A stretch of 64,000 nt of DNA from Bdellovibrionales bacterium (lineage in GTDB: Bacteria > Bdellovibrionota > Bdellovibrionia > Bdellovibrionales > Bdellovibrionaceae), in assembly GCA_018266295.1 (NCBI GenBank), contig JAFEAQ010000011.1, positions 719,626 through 783,625 on the forward strand, given 5' to 3'. Shown here piece after piece: positions 25,201 through 34,500 of the stretch. The notes beneath the pieces are model-generated. The model was not told the DNA's origin. It made no database searches and saw only the letters and a list, made by a program, of their open reading frames with translations. The translations under genes were made by a program, and so were the position numbers. How positions within the stretch are numbered: the stretch's first letter is position 1; each line of letters begins with the position of its first letter.

Positions 25201-26244
25201 ATGCAGTGGAATACAAATACGATCTTGTCGGTTGCAAATGCTCACCCTGTTCGTGACCGCATGTATTACCGTGTGACTAAAAATGGGCTCATTCAACGCG
25301 TTCACTTGGATTCAAGCATCGTTGCTGAGCGCGGCGACGTCTTCCCATTCTCACAAACTTGGGAATTAAACCGCTTGCTCCTGCCACCGGTAAACGATCC
25401 GGCAGACGACTATCAACCGCAAGTGACTCTGCCACAGTCACAAATTAAGTATGACCCTTATGGAATCCTCGATGTCCAAAAGTTACCGGATATCATGTCG
25501 GCGACGAGCGTGACTCCCGTGAGTGTTAAAAACATGCCTCAAGGGATCAACATGGAATTCCATCATAAAAACATGGTGCACTTCCGCATGGATCACCAGT
25601 TCAACTATGAATCTCGTTCGCCACTCGGTAACGATGACAACAAGAATTATGGTTACATTAATTCTGATTTCAACGGCGAAAAAGACTGGGTTGCAATGAG
25701 AAGCGTGAACAACTCGATCCGCATGACGACTCTGTCTTACAGATTCTCACCGGTTGAGTTCAGCAAGATGTCTTTGAAGCTTGCTGTCACTAAAGGCGTG
25801 AAAGGTGCGGACCCCGTAAAAGGTCACACTGGTAAAGATGACTCTGCTTTCCAGGTATGGTTCACAATCCGCGATGGCCGCGCCAATGGCAACCGCGCTT
25901 TGGTGGATACAAAGAACGACAAGGTGTTCTTGTTCGGTTACTACTGGAGTGATCCAGTACCAGGTGAAAACCGTAAAGCTGGTGACATCTTTGAAAACTG
26001 GTACTCGAATAAAAACATCGTGGTTGCGACATTGCCAGAAGCAAAACAGCTGGTACTCAACAACCCAGATATGCTCGGTAAGCCGCAATTGTTCGAGCGC
26101 AATCTTGCTGAAGACTTAAAGCATGCGTTCCCGAATAAGAAAGTCGAAGATATGGACATCGTGGGTATCACGATCCAACACGACTCCAACGACACTGAGG
26201 ACTCTTCAGAAGCTTACTTCAAATGGCTGAAATTCATGCCATAA
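22210..26244 (+). CDS. secreted dual-hydrolase: AP-superfamily phosphodiesterase + alpha/beta hydrolase + DUF3047-like domain
   Basis: A 1344-residue protein with a signal peptide (cleavage near TAHAQ). Residues ~55-450 match the type I phosphodiesterase/nucleotide pyrophosphatase fold with a complete two-metal site: D63, nucleophile T96 (PSMT), D200, H204, D242-H243 (LLSDHGN) and H439 (RTHGS). Residues ~738-1000 form an alpha/beta hydrolase with VYVPGIYNS, nucleophile S817 (GYSKG), D938 (NNDGVV) and H964 (ADHLAG), the lipase order. Residues ~1095-1344 resemble DUF3047 (ending with HDSNDTEDSSEAYFKWLKF). GAGGAGG precedes the ATG. Likely periplasmic or exported; lipid, teichoic-like or nucleotide phosphodiester substrates are possible. 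The domain fusion is the notable point; substrate unknown. Confidence 0.8.
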   Translation: MRPYSATFRSVLLAAIAVATGMGSVTAHAQGVGRLGALTAAISSKASSKEQPAQVETIVLAADGLSYNAFKAAQAQGLFKEFTNVGAHVAPFPSMTDLSWSTIMHTAEIFGAAGRIKSVEATYFDESTQSVQGDPRDYYRRLAFPKYYMGGFGAYFNPYVEGLMYFPTEEVPKLEVKSVIDDLAAAKPRKVLTGYVGAIDSMAHTQKDRLFPTMKLLDAEVKRLIKSYKDKGRDVEIVLLSDHGNIGRFAEGKPEQELVGVDISAPLKRGGFNFVQQLREDNDVTSPLMALGSWGPMYLKNRKNMPAVIAEFRKESWFDLAVYINRNNSTDTIMTVVSSQGEAQVQYDKKTKLYYYYDVKNNPLQIPATAISTKAALKPLTAEQAMAVAAKTSYPDSLFRIIESASERNFDFPDFILTLKDGFYIQSSLGAFTKMIRTHGSLSANSSFGLMASTKRTIPGQVRSKDIMPLLGVDTRTLFGRTYESDASNTGTNVREAMRNYQRGVETDAKDLSQQRIFQYLTRFVSDTRPYFVVSEMKSFMDAFKFDPLKQPGVQTLSPMNFDISKFDVQGMISPDDIGQVTDAVLTAGSAENLMKDPRINKLKDKVNSLRGIKEASVEQKELKLDDSYVSKLRNYVLPAKRSAMKLYQIPYLLEKSLIVQEKPFIKDTRDLRFAQDWLNGRDSDIKTFKALNKIGNTQERVTKVQALMKEAIKEAELEDRIFPTPLNKAYNRKNMDGLTIVYVPGIYNSIFDKEIFSLGLNALSDEMGLRVIQPPVEATCSGDFNGDIIADFLKQDTKTRIARGQVAPKYMILGYSKGAVDTLNFMVKNRQFTSTYVKGFVAIAAPLHGSSILNKTDLPFALVSALSEKDGPEVCKNEKAAAKSLVPSAMQSFWRKNERSLIGLTRYYSVTFESDPEDSHIFMKATKLIAQFDENNDGVVTTSSSKFPDNLAALDLGTMKADHLAGILASRFNQKAFMKGLVNTLGELDANNDQANMQWNTNTILSVANAHPVRDRMYYRVTKNGLIQRVHLDSSIVAERGDVFPFSQTWELNRLLLPPVNDPADDYQPQVTLPQSQIKYDPYGILDVQKLPDIMSATSVTPVSVKNMPQGINMEFHHKNMVHFRMDHQFNYESRSPLGNDDNKNYGYINSDFNGEKDWVAMRSVNNSIRMTTLSYRFSPVEFSKMSLKLAVTKGVKGADPVKGHTGKDDSAFQVWFTIRDGRANGNRALVDTKNDKVFLFGYYWSDPVPGENRKAGDIFENWYSNKNIVVATLPEAKQLVLNNPDMLGKPQLFERNLAEDLKHAFPNKKVEDMDIVGITIQHDSNDTEDSSEAYFKWLKFMP

Positions 26245-26328
26245 AACAAGCGTGAAGAGAATATCTTGGTCTCGCTGAATTAATCTCACAAAAACTCAAT
26301 ATGCTGGCTCCAAAAAAAGGAGCCAGCT

Positions 26329-26880
26329 ATGGATTTACAGCCCCCTACGTCCACCCCTGAGCCAACACCCGAGCGACAACGAAGACCGACCACTCAAGGT
26401 CCACTTCCCGAATTGCCAGCACCTAATAAAGTCTCGCCTGCGAACCAAACCTGTTGGTACCTGGGGGCGATCGTTCTTGCCACAGGCCTTGTGGGCTTTG
26501 TGGTTCCAGGCTTATTTTTATTACACTTAAATCCGGTTCACAATTTACTGTTCATTGTTTCAGGAGCCCTTGCCGTTTGGTGTGGAATCACCGCCCCCGA
26601 CTATACGGCGAAAAAGTTCTGCGGTTGGCTCGGTGCTGTTTACTTTGTTGTAGGCCTTGCCGGATTTGCCTTCGGCCACCGTGCGATTTCTTTAACTCGT
26701 CCGACCTCGACGGGAATTGCCGAAGAGACCTCGTTCCTATGGCAGTTAGTTCCGGGACGTTTTGAACTTGGTACGGCCGATCACGTTCTCCATCTGATGA
26801 TCGGCACTATTTTCCTGGCAGCGGCCTTTATGACTCTGCGAGGAGTCCGACGCAGCAAAGAGAAAATCACTTGGCACTAG
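26329..26880 (+). CDS. DUF4383-type integral membrane protein
   Basis: A 183-residue protein with a Pro/Thr-rich cytoplasmic N-terminus (~1-40) and four membrane segments (~44-65, ~70-90, ~100-120, ~150-170). The LNPVHNLLFIVSGALAVWCG and TADHVLHLMIGTIFLAAA stretches are the characteristic paired motifs of DUF4383 proteins. Function unknown for the family. It is monocistronic and ends at a strong bidirectional terminator. Confidence 0.75.
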   Translation: MDLQPPTSTPEPTPERQRRPTTQGPLPELPAPNKVSPANQTCWYLGAIVLATGLVGFVVPGLFLLHLNPVHNLLFIVSGALAVWCGITAPDYTAKKFCGWLGAVYFVVGLAGFAFGHRAISLTRPTSTGIAEETSFLWQLVPGRFELGTADHVLHLMIGTIFLAAAFMTLRGVRRSKEKITWH

Positions 26881-26888
26881 TCACAAAA

Positions 26889-26926
26889 TAAAAAAGGCGT
26901 CGGAAACCCAACGCCTTTTCTTTTTA
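26889..26926. terminator. bidirectional terminator
   Basis: AAAAGGCGT and ACGCCTTTT form a stem with A-tract and T-tract on either side, placed between the convergent DUF4383 gene (+) and the OmpW-like gene (-). Works for both strands. Confidence 0.85.
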
Positions 26927-26941
26927 AATTTAATATCTCAA

Positions 26942-27520
26942 TTACAAAGTAAAGCGAGCCATCAAGTTCAGATTCGTTGAATCTGTTTTGAGGTCGTTAC
27001 CAGAAACCGGAGAAATATTCTTAGAACCTTTTTGGTACTCAACTTCCGCGCTCAAAGTCAGCAATGTGAAGCTAAAGAAGTCATAACCAACACCCAAATT
27101 TGTTCTAGTGTCGCTCCCCGCTTTGCCATTTGTATCTGGATCTGTTTTTTGATTCGATACGAAAACAGCTCCTGCAAATGCGTATAGGCCCACAACGGGG
27201 AAATGAAACTGAAGGTCCACTGGGATTAACATATTGTTCAAAGTCGTATCAGAAGAACCCAAGATCGAGTTGGTCTCAAATTTTGCGCTTTCATAAGCGA
27301 CGCCACCGCGAATCGAGAACCACGGAAGAACCGGAATAAATAACAACGCACCGAAAGTGTTGCCACCCTTACTTTTAACGCTGTCAATACCTGTGCCTGT
27401 TGCAGTGTAATTAGTTGAAAGCGGATAAGAGCCAAATACGCCTACGCCAAGTTCTGCGTGAGCCGCACTGACAAAACCAAGAGACAAAACCATTGCACAA
27501 ATCAAACGAAGTTTTTTCAT
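26942..27520 (-). CDS. OmpW-like small outer-membrane beta-barrel
   Basis: A 192-residue protein: signal peptide (MKKLRLICAMVLSLGFVSAAHA), then about eight amphipathic strands and a terminal Phe-x (LMARFTL). Strands such as GVGVFGSYPL, WFSIRGGVAYES and LQFHFPVVGLYAFAGAVFV fit an 8-stranded barrel of the OmpW/OmpA-like class. It has its own sigma-70-like promoter and shares a bidirectional terminator with the convergent neighbour. Ligand unknown. Confidence 0.75.
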   Translation of the reverse strand: MKKLRLICAMVLSLGFVSAAHAELGVGVFGSYPLSTNYTATGTGIDSVKSKGGNTFGALLFIPVLPWFSIRGGVAYESAKFETNSILGSSDTTLNNMLIPVDLQFHFPVVGLYAFAGAVFVSNQKTDPDTNGKAGSDTRTNLGVGYDFFSFTLLTLSAEVEYQKGSKNISPVSGNDLKTDSTNLNLMARFTL

Positions 27521-27539
27521 TTAAACCACCTTTAAATTA

Positions 27540-27568
27540 ATTAACTTATGCCTGTGCAAATTTGTCAA
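27540..27568 (-). promoter_or_regulatory. sigma-70-like promoter for the OmpW-like gene
   Basis: On the minus strand TTGACA (27568-27563) and GTTAAT (27545-27540) are 17 bases apart, 20 bp upstream of the ATG at 27520. Confidence 0.45.
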
Positions 27569-27588
27569 TGTGCTTGTCGCAAGATGTG

Positions 27589-29406
27589 TTATTCACCCTT
27601 TGCGATTTTCTCAAGTTCCGCCCAGCGAGCATATGAAGTTTCGATCTCGGTTTGCAGTCTAGACATCTTCATATGAAGCTCCTGCAGCCGCGTGGCATTA
27701 CTAATGACCTCTGCAGAGATGGATTCAGCTTCCATTTTTGCGAGGTCCTCTTCCATGCCCAGGATTTTTGCTTCCATTCCCTCAAGTTCATTTTTGAGCT
27801 TAAAGGACATTCGTTGCACTTTTGCCGCAGGTTTCGCCGCCTCAACAGGCGCGACGACGTCGGCTGGTTTTACTTCGCCCGACTCTTCGGCGAGCCAAGC
27901 TTCTTCCCACTGTAAATATCCAACAAAGCGTTCGAGTTTTTTCGAAGGGTTGTCTTTTCGCGGGAAACTCAAAATATCCGTCGCGACTTGATCCATGAAG
28001 TAACGATCATGCGTTACCAAAATCACAGCCCCGTTAAAGTTCTGAATGGCGTCACTCAAAACTTCCAAGGTTGCTACGTCCAAATCATTCGTCGGTTCAT
28101 CGAGCACCAAAACCGAAGCCTCTTGCAACATCAGCTGCGCGATACGCAAACGGCTTTGCTCACCGCCTGAAAGGCGGCCCACTGGTAAATCCATCTGCTG
28201 GCGCGAGAATAAGAAGCGTTCAAGGTAACTGCGCGCAAAAACGTACTGTCCTTGGAAGGAAACATAGTCTCCATCCGGGCAGATATTTTTGAGTACGCTT
28301 TTTTCCATATTCAAATTGCCGCGATTTTGCTCGAAGTAGGAAACCTTCACTTTGTCGGATAAAAAGACGCTGCCGCTGTCCGGCTGTTCATAGCCGAGCA
28401 TCATCTTAATCAGCGTACTCTTCCCGCTGCCATTTTCACCTAAAAGAGCCAACCGTGTTTTGGGTGTGATCAAATAACTGAAGTTTTCAATCAGAGCACG
28501 ATGATCGTAGCTTTTGTAGACGTCTTTAATTTCAATCAGCTTCTGCGGATTTCTCTCGGCATCACCAAAATTAATATTCGCAACGCGGTGACGGTTTTTT
28601 TCAACAAGGTTCTCAACGTCGTCCTTCAGATCGCCCGCACGATTGATACGAGCTTTCTGTTTTGCCAAACGCGCGATCGCTCCACGGCGAAGCCATTCAG
28701 TTTCACGACGAAGAGTGTTCTTCATAACTTGCTCATGCTTTGCTTGCGCCGCTAAAAGCTGCTCTTTCGTTTCAAGATACTGAACGTAGTCCCCGTTCAC
28801 AGATAGCAAATTATTTGGATTGCGAGGATCCAGGTCGAAGACCTTATTCACCACACGCTGGAGAAACAAGCGGTCATGCGTGACCATTAAAAAAGCAAAC
28901 GGTGCTTTCTGCAAAAACTCTTCAAGCCATAAAATACTGACAACGTCCAAGTGATTCGTCGGCTCATCCAGAAGCAACAATTCAGGCTCTGTCACCAATT
29001 CGCGCGCCAAGGCTACGCGCTTTTGCCAGCCACCGCTCAAATCCGACACGAGAAAATCTTCTCCGAACTGAGTCAGATCCAAACGCGCCAGCCACTCATA
29101 GGCCAGTCCCAAAGCTTCGTCTGGATCATGAGCATGGCTTAGCAAAGCCTGCATGATCGTTTCGCGCTCGGCAAACACTGGCGTCTGCGGCAAGAAACCG
29201 AGGCGCAAGCCTTTCTTTGGCGTGACTTTACCGCCGTCAGCTTGGCTCTTGCCAGCCAAGATCTTCATCAATGTCGATTTACCAGCCCCATTAGGACCCA
29301 CGAGACCGACTTTATCGCCGTCCTCGATACCGAGGCTGACGCCAGAAAACAAAGTTTTACCTGCAAAGGATTTTTCGAGCTGATGAGTACTGATAAGCAA
29401 AGCCAT
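27589..29406 (-). CDS. uup: ABC-F family ATPase, Uup type
   Basis: A ~605-residue soluble ABC-F protein with two nucleotide-binding domains. NBD1 has Walker A GPNGAGKST, signature LSGGWQKRVALAREL and Walker B LLLLDEPTNHLD; NBD2 has GENGSGKST, LSGGEQSRLRIAQ and VLVLDEPTNDLD. The linker between them and a C-terminal coiled coil (~545-605, KNELEGMEAKILGMEEDL) fit Uup, which acts on ribosomes or branched DNA. The ATG at 29406 lies inside the end of aat; a GTG at 29421 is an alternative start. Last gene of the four-gene operon starting at 31430. Confidence 0.9.
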   Translation of the reverse strand: MALLISTHQLEKSFAGKTLFSGVSLGIEDGDKVGLVGPNGAGKSTLMKILAGKSQADGGKVTPKKGLRLGFLPQTPVFAERETIMQALLSHAHDPDEALGLAYEWLARLDLTQFGEDFLVSDLSGGWQKRVALARELVTEPELLLLDEPTNHLDVVSILWLEEFLQKAPFAFLMVTHDRLFLQRVVNKVFDLDPRNPNNLLSVNGDYVQYLETKEQLLAAQAKHEQVMKNTLRRETEWLRRGAIARLAKQKARINRAGDLKDDVENLVEKNRHRVANINFGDAERNPQKLIEIKDVYKSYDHRALIENFSYLITPKTRLALLGENGSGKSTLIKMMLGYEQPDSGSVFLSDKVKVSYFEQNRGNLNMEKSVLKNICPDGDYVSFQGQYVFARSYLERFLFSRQQMDLPVGRLSGGEQSRLRIAQLMLQEASVLVLDEPTNDLDVATLEVLSDAIQNFNGAVILVTHDRYFMDQVATDILSFPRKDNPSKKLERFVGYLQWEEAWLAEESGEVKPADVVAPVEAAKPAAKVQRMSFKLKNELEGMEAKILGMEEDLAKMEAESISAEVISNATRLQELHMKMSRLQTEIETSYARWAELEKIAKGE

Positions 29407-29414
29407 GAGACGTC

Positions 29415-30110
29415 TTAACACGTCCAGGGGAAGATTGCATTCTCATTCTCGTCCTGAGTGTGAGCGAGTTTATATAAAAACTCTTCACGCTCAAGGTATT
29501 TGCCACCAAAGGATTTTGTCACCGGCGTCACCATCTGGATATCCATCCACTCAAGGCCCCAGGACTCTAAAAGCTTAATCAAATGAAACAAAGCGAGCTT
29601 CGACGCATTCGGCGTCTTATAAAACATGCTTTCGCCACTAAACATCCCTTTTACGAAGACACCGTAGATACCGCCCACTAACTGACGTTTATGCCAGACC
29701 TCCACACTATGAGCATAACCCGCATTGTGAAAGTCGATATACGCCTTTATCATCGGCGGCAAAATCCAAGTGCCTTCCTGGCCGGGGCGTGGCTGCTTCG
29801 CACACTCGCGAACGACTTGTGCGAACGCCTGATCGACAGTGATTTCAAACTCATCACCATGCTGGCGCACAAATTTATCGAAGCTGCGGCTGATATGCAG
29901 ATCTGAGAACTCGATGATCCCGCGCTTTTCAGGCGAAAACCACAGTAATGGATAATCGGGATGCGGCCACGGAAAGACACCGAGGCTGTAAGCAGTATAA
30001 AGAGTGCCTACGTCCAAGAGGCCTCCCACGGCCAAAACTCCTTCGGCCATGGCGTCTCTCGGATCTGGAAAGTCTACGGTTGATTGAAAACTTTTTTTTC
30101 TGCTCACCAT
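29415..30110 (-). CDS. aat: leucyl/phenylalanyl-tRNA--protein transferase
   Basis: A 231-residue Aat of standard size. Diagnostic segments are FPDPRDAMAEGVLAVGGLL, AYSLGVFPWPHPDYPLLWFSPEKRGII and GIYGVFVKGMFSGESMFY with NASKLAL following. The enzyme adds Leu or Phe to N-terminal Lys/Arg of proteins, creating N-end-rule degradation signals for ClpAPS. The ATG at 30110 overlaps the stop of the upstream gene (TGATG), so it is probably translationally coupled; a GTG one codon upstream is less likely. It lies upstream of uup and overlaps it. Confidence 0.95.
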   Translation of the reverse strand: MVSRKKSFQSTVDFPDPRDAMAEGVLAVGGLLDVGTLYTAYSLGVFPWPHPDYPLLWFSPEKRGIIEFSDLHISRSFDKFVRQHGDEFEITVDQAFAQVVRECAKQPRPGQEGTWILPPMIKAYIDFHNAGYAHSVEVWHKRQLVGGIYGVFVKGMFSGESMFYKTPNASKLALFHLIKLLESWGLEWMDIQMVTPVTKSFGGKYLEREEFLYKLAHTQDENENAIFPWTC

Positions 30111-30778
30111 CACTGTTCTTCAGACAAATCTAAAGTCAGCGGCTGGTCAAGAAGGGAAATGATTTCGTAGCCGTCCATCGCGATACTTTCTTGGTCATTG
30201 GACAATTTCACCCCAACAACGTTCCAAGCAGTCGGCCACTCATTGTATAAAAACTGTGCAGAAACCATAAAGCTGTCGCCACGATCCCCGAGTGGAACTT
30301 TCCACATCGGATTCTGGCGGACATTCTGATAAAGGCCCTTCAACGGAAGCGGCAAAGCCTGAATGGTTTGACCGTCATCAGAGTTCAAACAAGGGCCGCG
30401 CACGATGATCGTCGGAATACTTCCGGAATAAGCAACACCCTCTGCTTGCAAAGTGATTTCCAAATCAGGATACACTTCACACGCGTACACTTTTGAACCT
30501 TGAGAATTCTTGACGAGAAAATTACCAACAGTCAGTCCCGCGGTGGCGGCTCCGCGCTGAACTTGCAACCCCTGGGACATCGCAACCTTCGCGGACTTCG
30601 AGAACGAAGGCCCCGTCAGATCACTCAAATCATAATAGCTCGTCCCGTTGCTCGTCGTGATTGTTCCATCAAAAGAAGCAACATGGCGCTTTTGCAGGAA
30701 CAAGCGGTCACCGAGGTAAATTCCCCCGACAAGTAACAACGCGAGTCCGAATAAAAAACGACTTTTTGATGTTTTCAC
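30110..30778 (-). CDS. membrane-anchored hypothetical protein
   Basis: A 222-residue protein with one N-terminal hydrophobic segment (FLFGLALLLVGGIYLGDRLFL, ~8-28), either an uncleaved anchor or signal peptide. The rest is a polar, strand-rich extracytoplasmic domain with two cysteines (VYACEVYPD; RGPCLNSDD) that could pair. I do not recognise the family. It starts 7 bp after the metzincin-like lipoprotein and overlaps aat by one base, so it belongs to that operon. Confidence 0.65.
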   Translation of the reverse strand: MKTSKSRFLFGLALLLVGGIYLGDRLFLQKRHVASFDGTITTSNGTSYYDLSDLTGPSFSKSAKVAMSQGLQVQRGAATAGLTVGNFLVKNSQGSKVYACEVYPDLEITLQAEGVAYSGSIPTIIVRGPCLNSDDGQTIQALPLPLKGLYQNVRQNPMWKVPLGDRGDSFMVSAQFLYNEWPTAWNVVGVKLSNDQESIAMDGYEIISLLDQPLTLDLSEEQ

Positions 30779-30785
30779 AAAACTC

Positions 30786-31430
30786 CTAATTATATTCGCA
30801 CTTCAAGTTAGCGATATCTTCAGCGGTCGGAATTTCCCGCTTCACTAGATAATCAAGCACAGATAACATCACAGACGAACTTCCGTTAGCGAGATGCTTC
30901 AGGCCCAACACATGACCGAGCTCATGCACAAGCAAGCTCAGCAAGTGCACATCCGTATTCGAATTCGGATTAGTCACATAATAAGTATAAAATTGAGCAT
31001 CAACTTTGACGTCGGCTTCAACCAACTGATTATTGGTCCATGATAAGGAACTCATCGCTTGGAGCTTCGTATCTGTGTTGTTCCAAGGATTCATCCAGTA
31101 AATAACGTTGCGATTATCCTTAGCAGGTGTAGATGTCGCCGCCGCTCGTTCGAAAACAAACAACGTGCGCCCCAAGACATCTTCCCACTTTTTCGCAGCA
31201 TCGCGCAGAACAGAATCGTATTCGGTCGGCACCGTCGGATCTATATAGATCTTTACCGGAAGACTTTGCTTCCAAGAAACACGTTGCCCGTAACTGTTTT
31301 GGACAAAACCGCAATCCTTCTCGGACGCGGTCGCGATTTTTTCGTCGGTCTCTGGCCCCACCTTCGGTACACGTCCGCAGGCAAGGAGCACATTTGCTGA
31401 TAACAGACCTAGTAAGAGATATTTTTTCAT
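30786..31430 (-). CDS. metzincin-like zinc metalloprotease lipoprotein
   Basis: A 214-residue lipoprotein (lipobox LLACG, Cys18). The zinc site HELGHVLGLKH (His169, His173, His179) is a full HExxHxxGxxH motif, followed by SSSVMLS, a plausible Met-turn, which is the matrixin/M10-like layout. The catalytic domain covers residues ~45-214 and there is no obvious propeptide. Predicted to be an outer-membrane-anchored peptidase. First gene of the operon that continues through the 222-residue protein, aat and uup. Confidence 0.85.
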   Translation of the reverse strand: MKKYLLLGLLSANVLLACGRVPKVGPETDEKIATASEKDCGFVQNSYGQRVSWKQSLPVKIYIDPTVPTEYDSVLRDAAKKWEDVLGRTLFVFERAAATSTPAKDNRNVIYWMNPWNNTDTKLQAMSSLSWTNNQLVEADVKVDAQFYTYYVTNPNSNTDVHLLSLLVHELGHVLGLKHLANGSSSVMLSVLDYLVKREIPTAEDIANLKCEYN

Positions 31431-31532
31431 CTTCTCTTAGTTTAAATAAAGTCCCCGCGAAATATAAGTACCCCAGACCTTTCAGCTTAAAAGCTGCACG
31501 CAGCGCGGTAGGTACGGCCCTTGCTTAGTACA

Positions 31533-31564
31533 GTGTCGGACCTGGACTTAGGTCAATGTGACAC
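31533..31564. repeat. nested inverted repeat upstream of the subtilase operon
   Basis: GTGTC (31533-31537) pairs with GACAC (31560-31564), enclosing GACCT (31539-31543) with AGGTC (31550-31554). It ends 18 bp before the GTG start at 31583. Related GGACCT/CTTAGGTC sequences occur upstream of 16718 and 56283, so it may be a regulator site. Confidence 0.35.
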
Positions 31565-31582
31565 CACTGCGGAGGGGTATTC

Positions 31583-34500
31583 GTGAACACTTTAAGAAGT
31601 CTTTTTGTCTTAGTCGCCTTTTTCTTGAGCGCTCAAGCACATGCCGAAAGCGTCTCTATCCCACTTAAAGTAGTTAAGAAGCCCGCTTCCGACCTCGTTG
31701 CCTCGAATGGTGCGGTTTTGGACGTTGGTCAGGCTGCGAGCATGGCTCAAGCCGGGCAAGACCTAAGTGTTCTGAATCCCCAAGAAAATAAGATGTGGCA
31801 GAATCAGAAGTACCCGCTGACAGATGCTTCGCAACCAAAAGAAACAGCAGTCCTCTATCAGTCTTCTGAAGCCCAGCTGCCATTCACGTTCATGGCCCGG
31901 GTGCAATCAAACACCAACCCTGCACTTTTTTACCGCCTGAGCTTGAGCCGCATGACCCATACGACACTGATGCGGGCCGCTCTCTTAAAGAAGCTCGGCT
32001 ATTTTGTACCAACTCCGCAGTATTCAAAAAATCTACGTGTTTATTTTAAAACAGAAGCGGACAAAGAAGATTTCTTAAGAATGGCCCAAGAGACCATGAT
32101 CTCGGATTTCGACAGCCGTGGCTGGGTGACTGAGAACGACACAAAAAATCACTCTCTTGTTTTCTCAGATGCAGTTCTTGAACAAGCAACTGCGGACTAT
32201 TTCGATATTCAGTGGGGTTATGCTCCAGATCCAAATGATCCTGCACAAGTCTCTGTGGTGCAAAGATTCTCTCGTTATCGTGCTTATCGTGCCTTGATTA
32301 TTCCTTTCTCTCTCGTAGATCTTCCTGAGAGTGTGAACCGTTTCTCTCCTAAATATGCTTCTGTCCTTTCTAACTACATCGTCATCACTCACCCTTCTGC
32401 AGAGTCTTTCTCTGCGTGCTCTTATGAAGACGCTCGTTGGTTGCTTCGCCGGTTAAATCAATTTACTGAGCAAGACTTCATGGAGATCGTCAGAGCCGGC
32501 GCCTTCCCTGCCGAGCTTGAACAACTCATCTATACAAAGCTTCTTTATCGCGCAAACAACGCGATGGAACTTTTCAACCTTTCAAAGCCTTGGAAATTGC
32601 CAAGCCTGAAAATCAACTCTCCGTCTGGCCTTGTGAAAGACGGTAAAGTCACGAAAGAATTGGTTCCAGGTTATCCTCAGCGTTTTGCCCACGGCGATCG
32701 TGAATCCCCGTTCAAAGACGGCGACTTCGAGCGCTACCTTGGTATCCGCGGACGTTCTGCGGCGATTTCTACAGTGATGAATCACATCAATGAGAAATTG
32801 GATCTGTTGAGCGTTGGCGATCTCGCGAACAACCGCCGCATGGACATTCAGAATAGAATTGCCCAGCACATCTCTCAGCACCCGGATCAGCCACTCTACC
32901 AAAACGTAGAGGCTTGGGGCGGACCTGTTGGTGGTTTCAATCTTTCGGCAACTCGCAATGTGACAACGGGTACTTACTACGGAAGTTCTGCGGCGATTCA
33001 GCTTGTCGACAACGTGTCTGTGGCTGCTCGTCTTGGTTTCTTCCTCGCTCTGGATGGTGTTCCAAACATCACTCCTGTGGGTGGCGCCAATGTGATGATT
33101 CAACGTGATTACACTCACGTTCGCCCGTTGCTTTCTATTACTGAAGGTACAAAAGTTTCTTGGAAAGACCTTGTTATTCCAAAATTCATGAAGGGCCTTA
33201 CCAACGTTCTTGCCCGAGAAAAAACAGAGGATGGCAAATACGCCGTCGACGTGATGTTGAACGATCTCCGTGAGGGAGAAGTTTTCACGATCACTGATTC
33301 AGTGACTCTTGCCGGCTATGCACAGATCAATGCGCCTTTAGATGCCTTAATGGGTATCACGCCGTTGAATTTTATGAACTCGGTCAGTATCGGTGCAGAC
33401 GGAGCTCGCGCAATCCTTCGTCAAACAAGCTTCATGCGTACAGCTCAAGGCATTCAAGTCTATGTTCGTGAACAAAATAACAAAGTCTTCGGTCTGAGCT
33501 TTGACTTGAACTACTTCATTAACATCGTCAACATTCGCGCAAGTACAAACACGGCGGATCTTCACACAGATGCTTTCGTCATCGACTACAATCCAGCTTT
33601 GGGCGATATGATCGATGATGGCTCTGCGGATCAGAAGTACGCAAAGGATTTCCTCCAAACTCGTGAAAACCTTCGCCCGGCGTTGATTGCTCTCTTCCGC
33701 GGAAACGATACAGAGATTCTGTACTCGCGTTTCAAATACCAGAAGTTTGAAATCACGCACGAACTGAAAACAAAAGAAGTTCGCAGTAAGTTCTTGGCAA
33801 TGCGCCTGGATAACTTCAACGAAGATCATCTTGTAAAGATTCTCTACCCGCGCAGCCCGGATGCTCCTGAGCTTGATCCAAAAGATGAAGAAGTGATCTT
33901 GCTCTCGAACAAACGTGGTGAGCTCGTAGGTCGTGACCTCCTTGGTTTTGCGACAGACTGGATCCAAGCGATCATCAACAAAAAATGGAGCAACTCAAAA
34001 GTCGATTTGGGCGGTTCCGACGATCCAAATCCAGCGAACACTCCATTCGGTAAAGCTTACTGGCGTATCATCAACACCGAAGGCGACTTGAGCCCTAACG
34101 GAACTCAGTATCCCAACGTGGCTGTTCTTCAGCACGTCTGGGGCGGCTGGCACTTGAACTCGAAAAAGTTCTTCAAATTGATCGACGAAGTTCAAGCGCA
34201 GTTTAAAAATACTCCGCTAGCTCCGTACCGCTTGATCGAGCCTGAAGCATTTGCGAATACAACAGCCATCAACTTCTATCGTATTACAGCTCAGTTATCG
34301 GTTTTACCTGGCGGTCTTGATAAGCTCCGCGACTTGCTGATCCAGCCTGAATGGGAAGGCAAGCCAATGCCGAAGCAAAACTTCCTCGGCAAACTCGCCC
34401 AGAAACTCAGTGAGAAGATCGGCCGCCCAGGCCGTCCTGGCGACAAAGAGTTCTTCCTCGACTTGATGACAATCCTCGGTAACGGCGATCAAAAAGCAGG

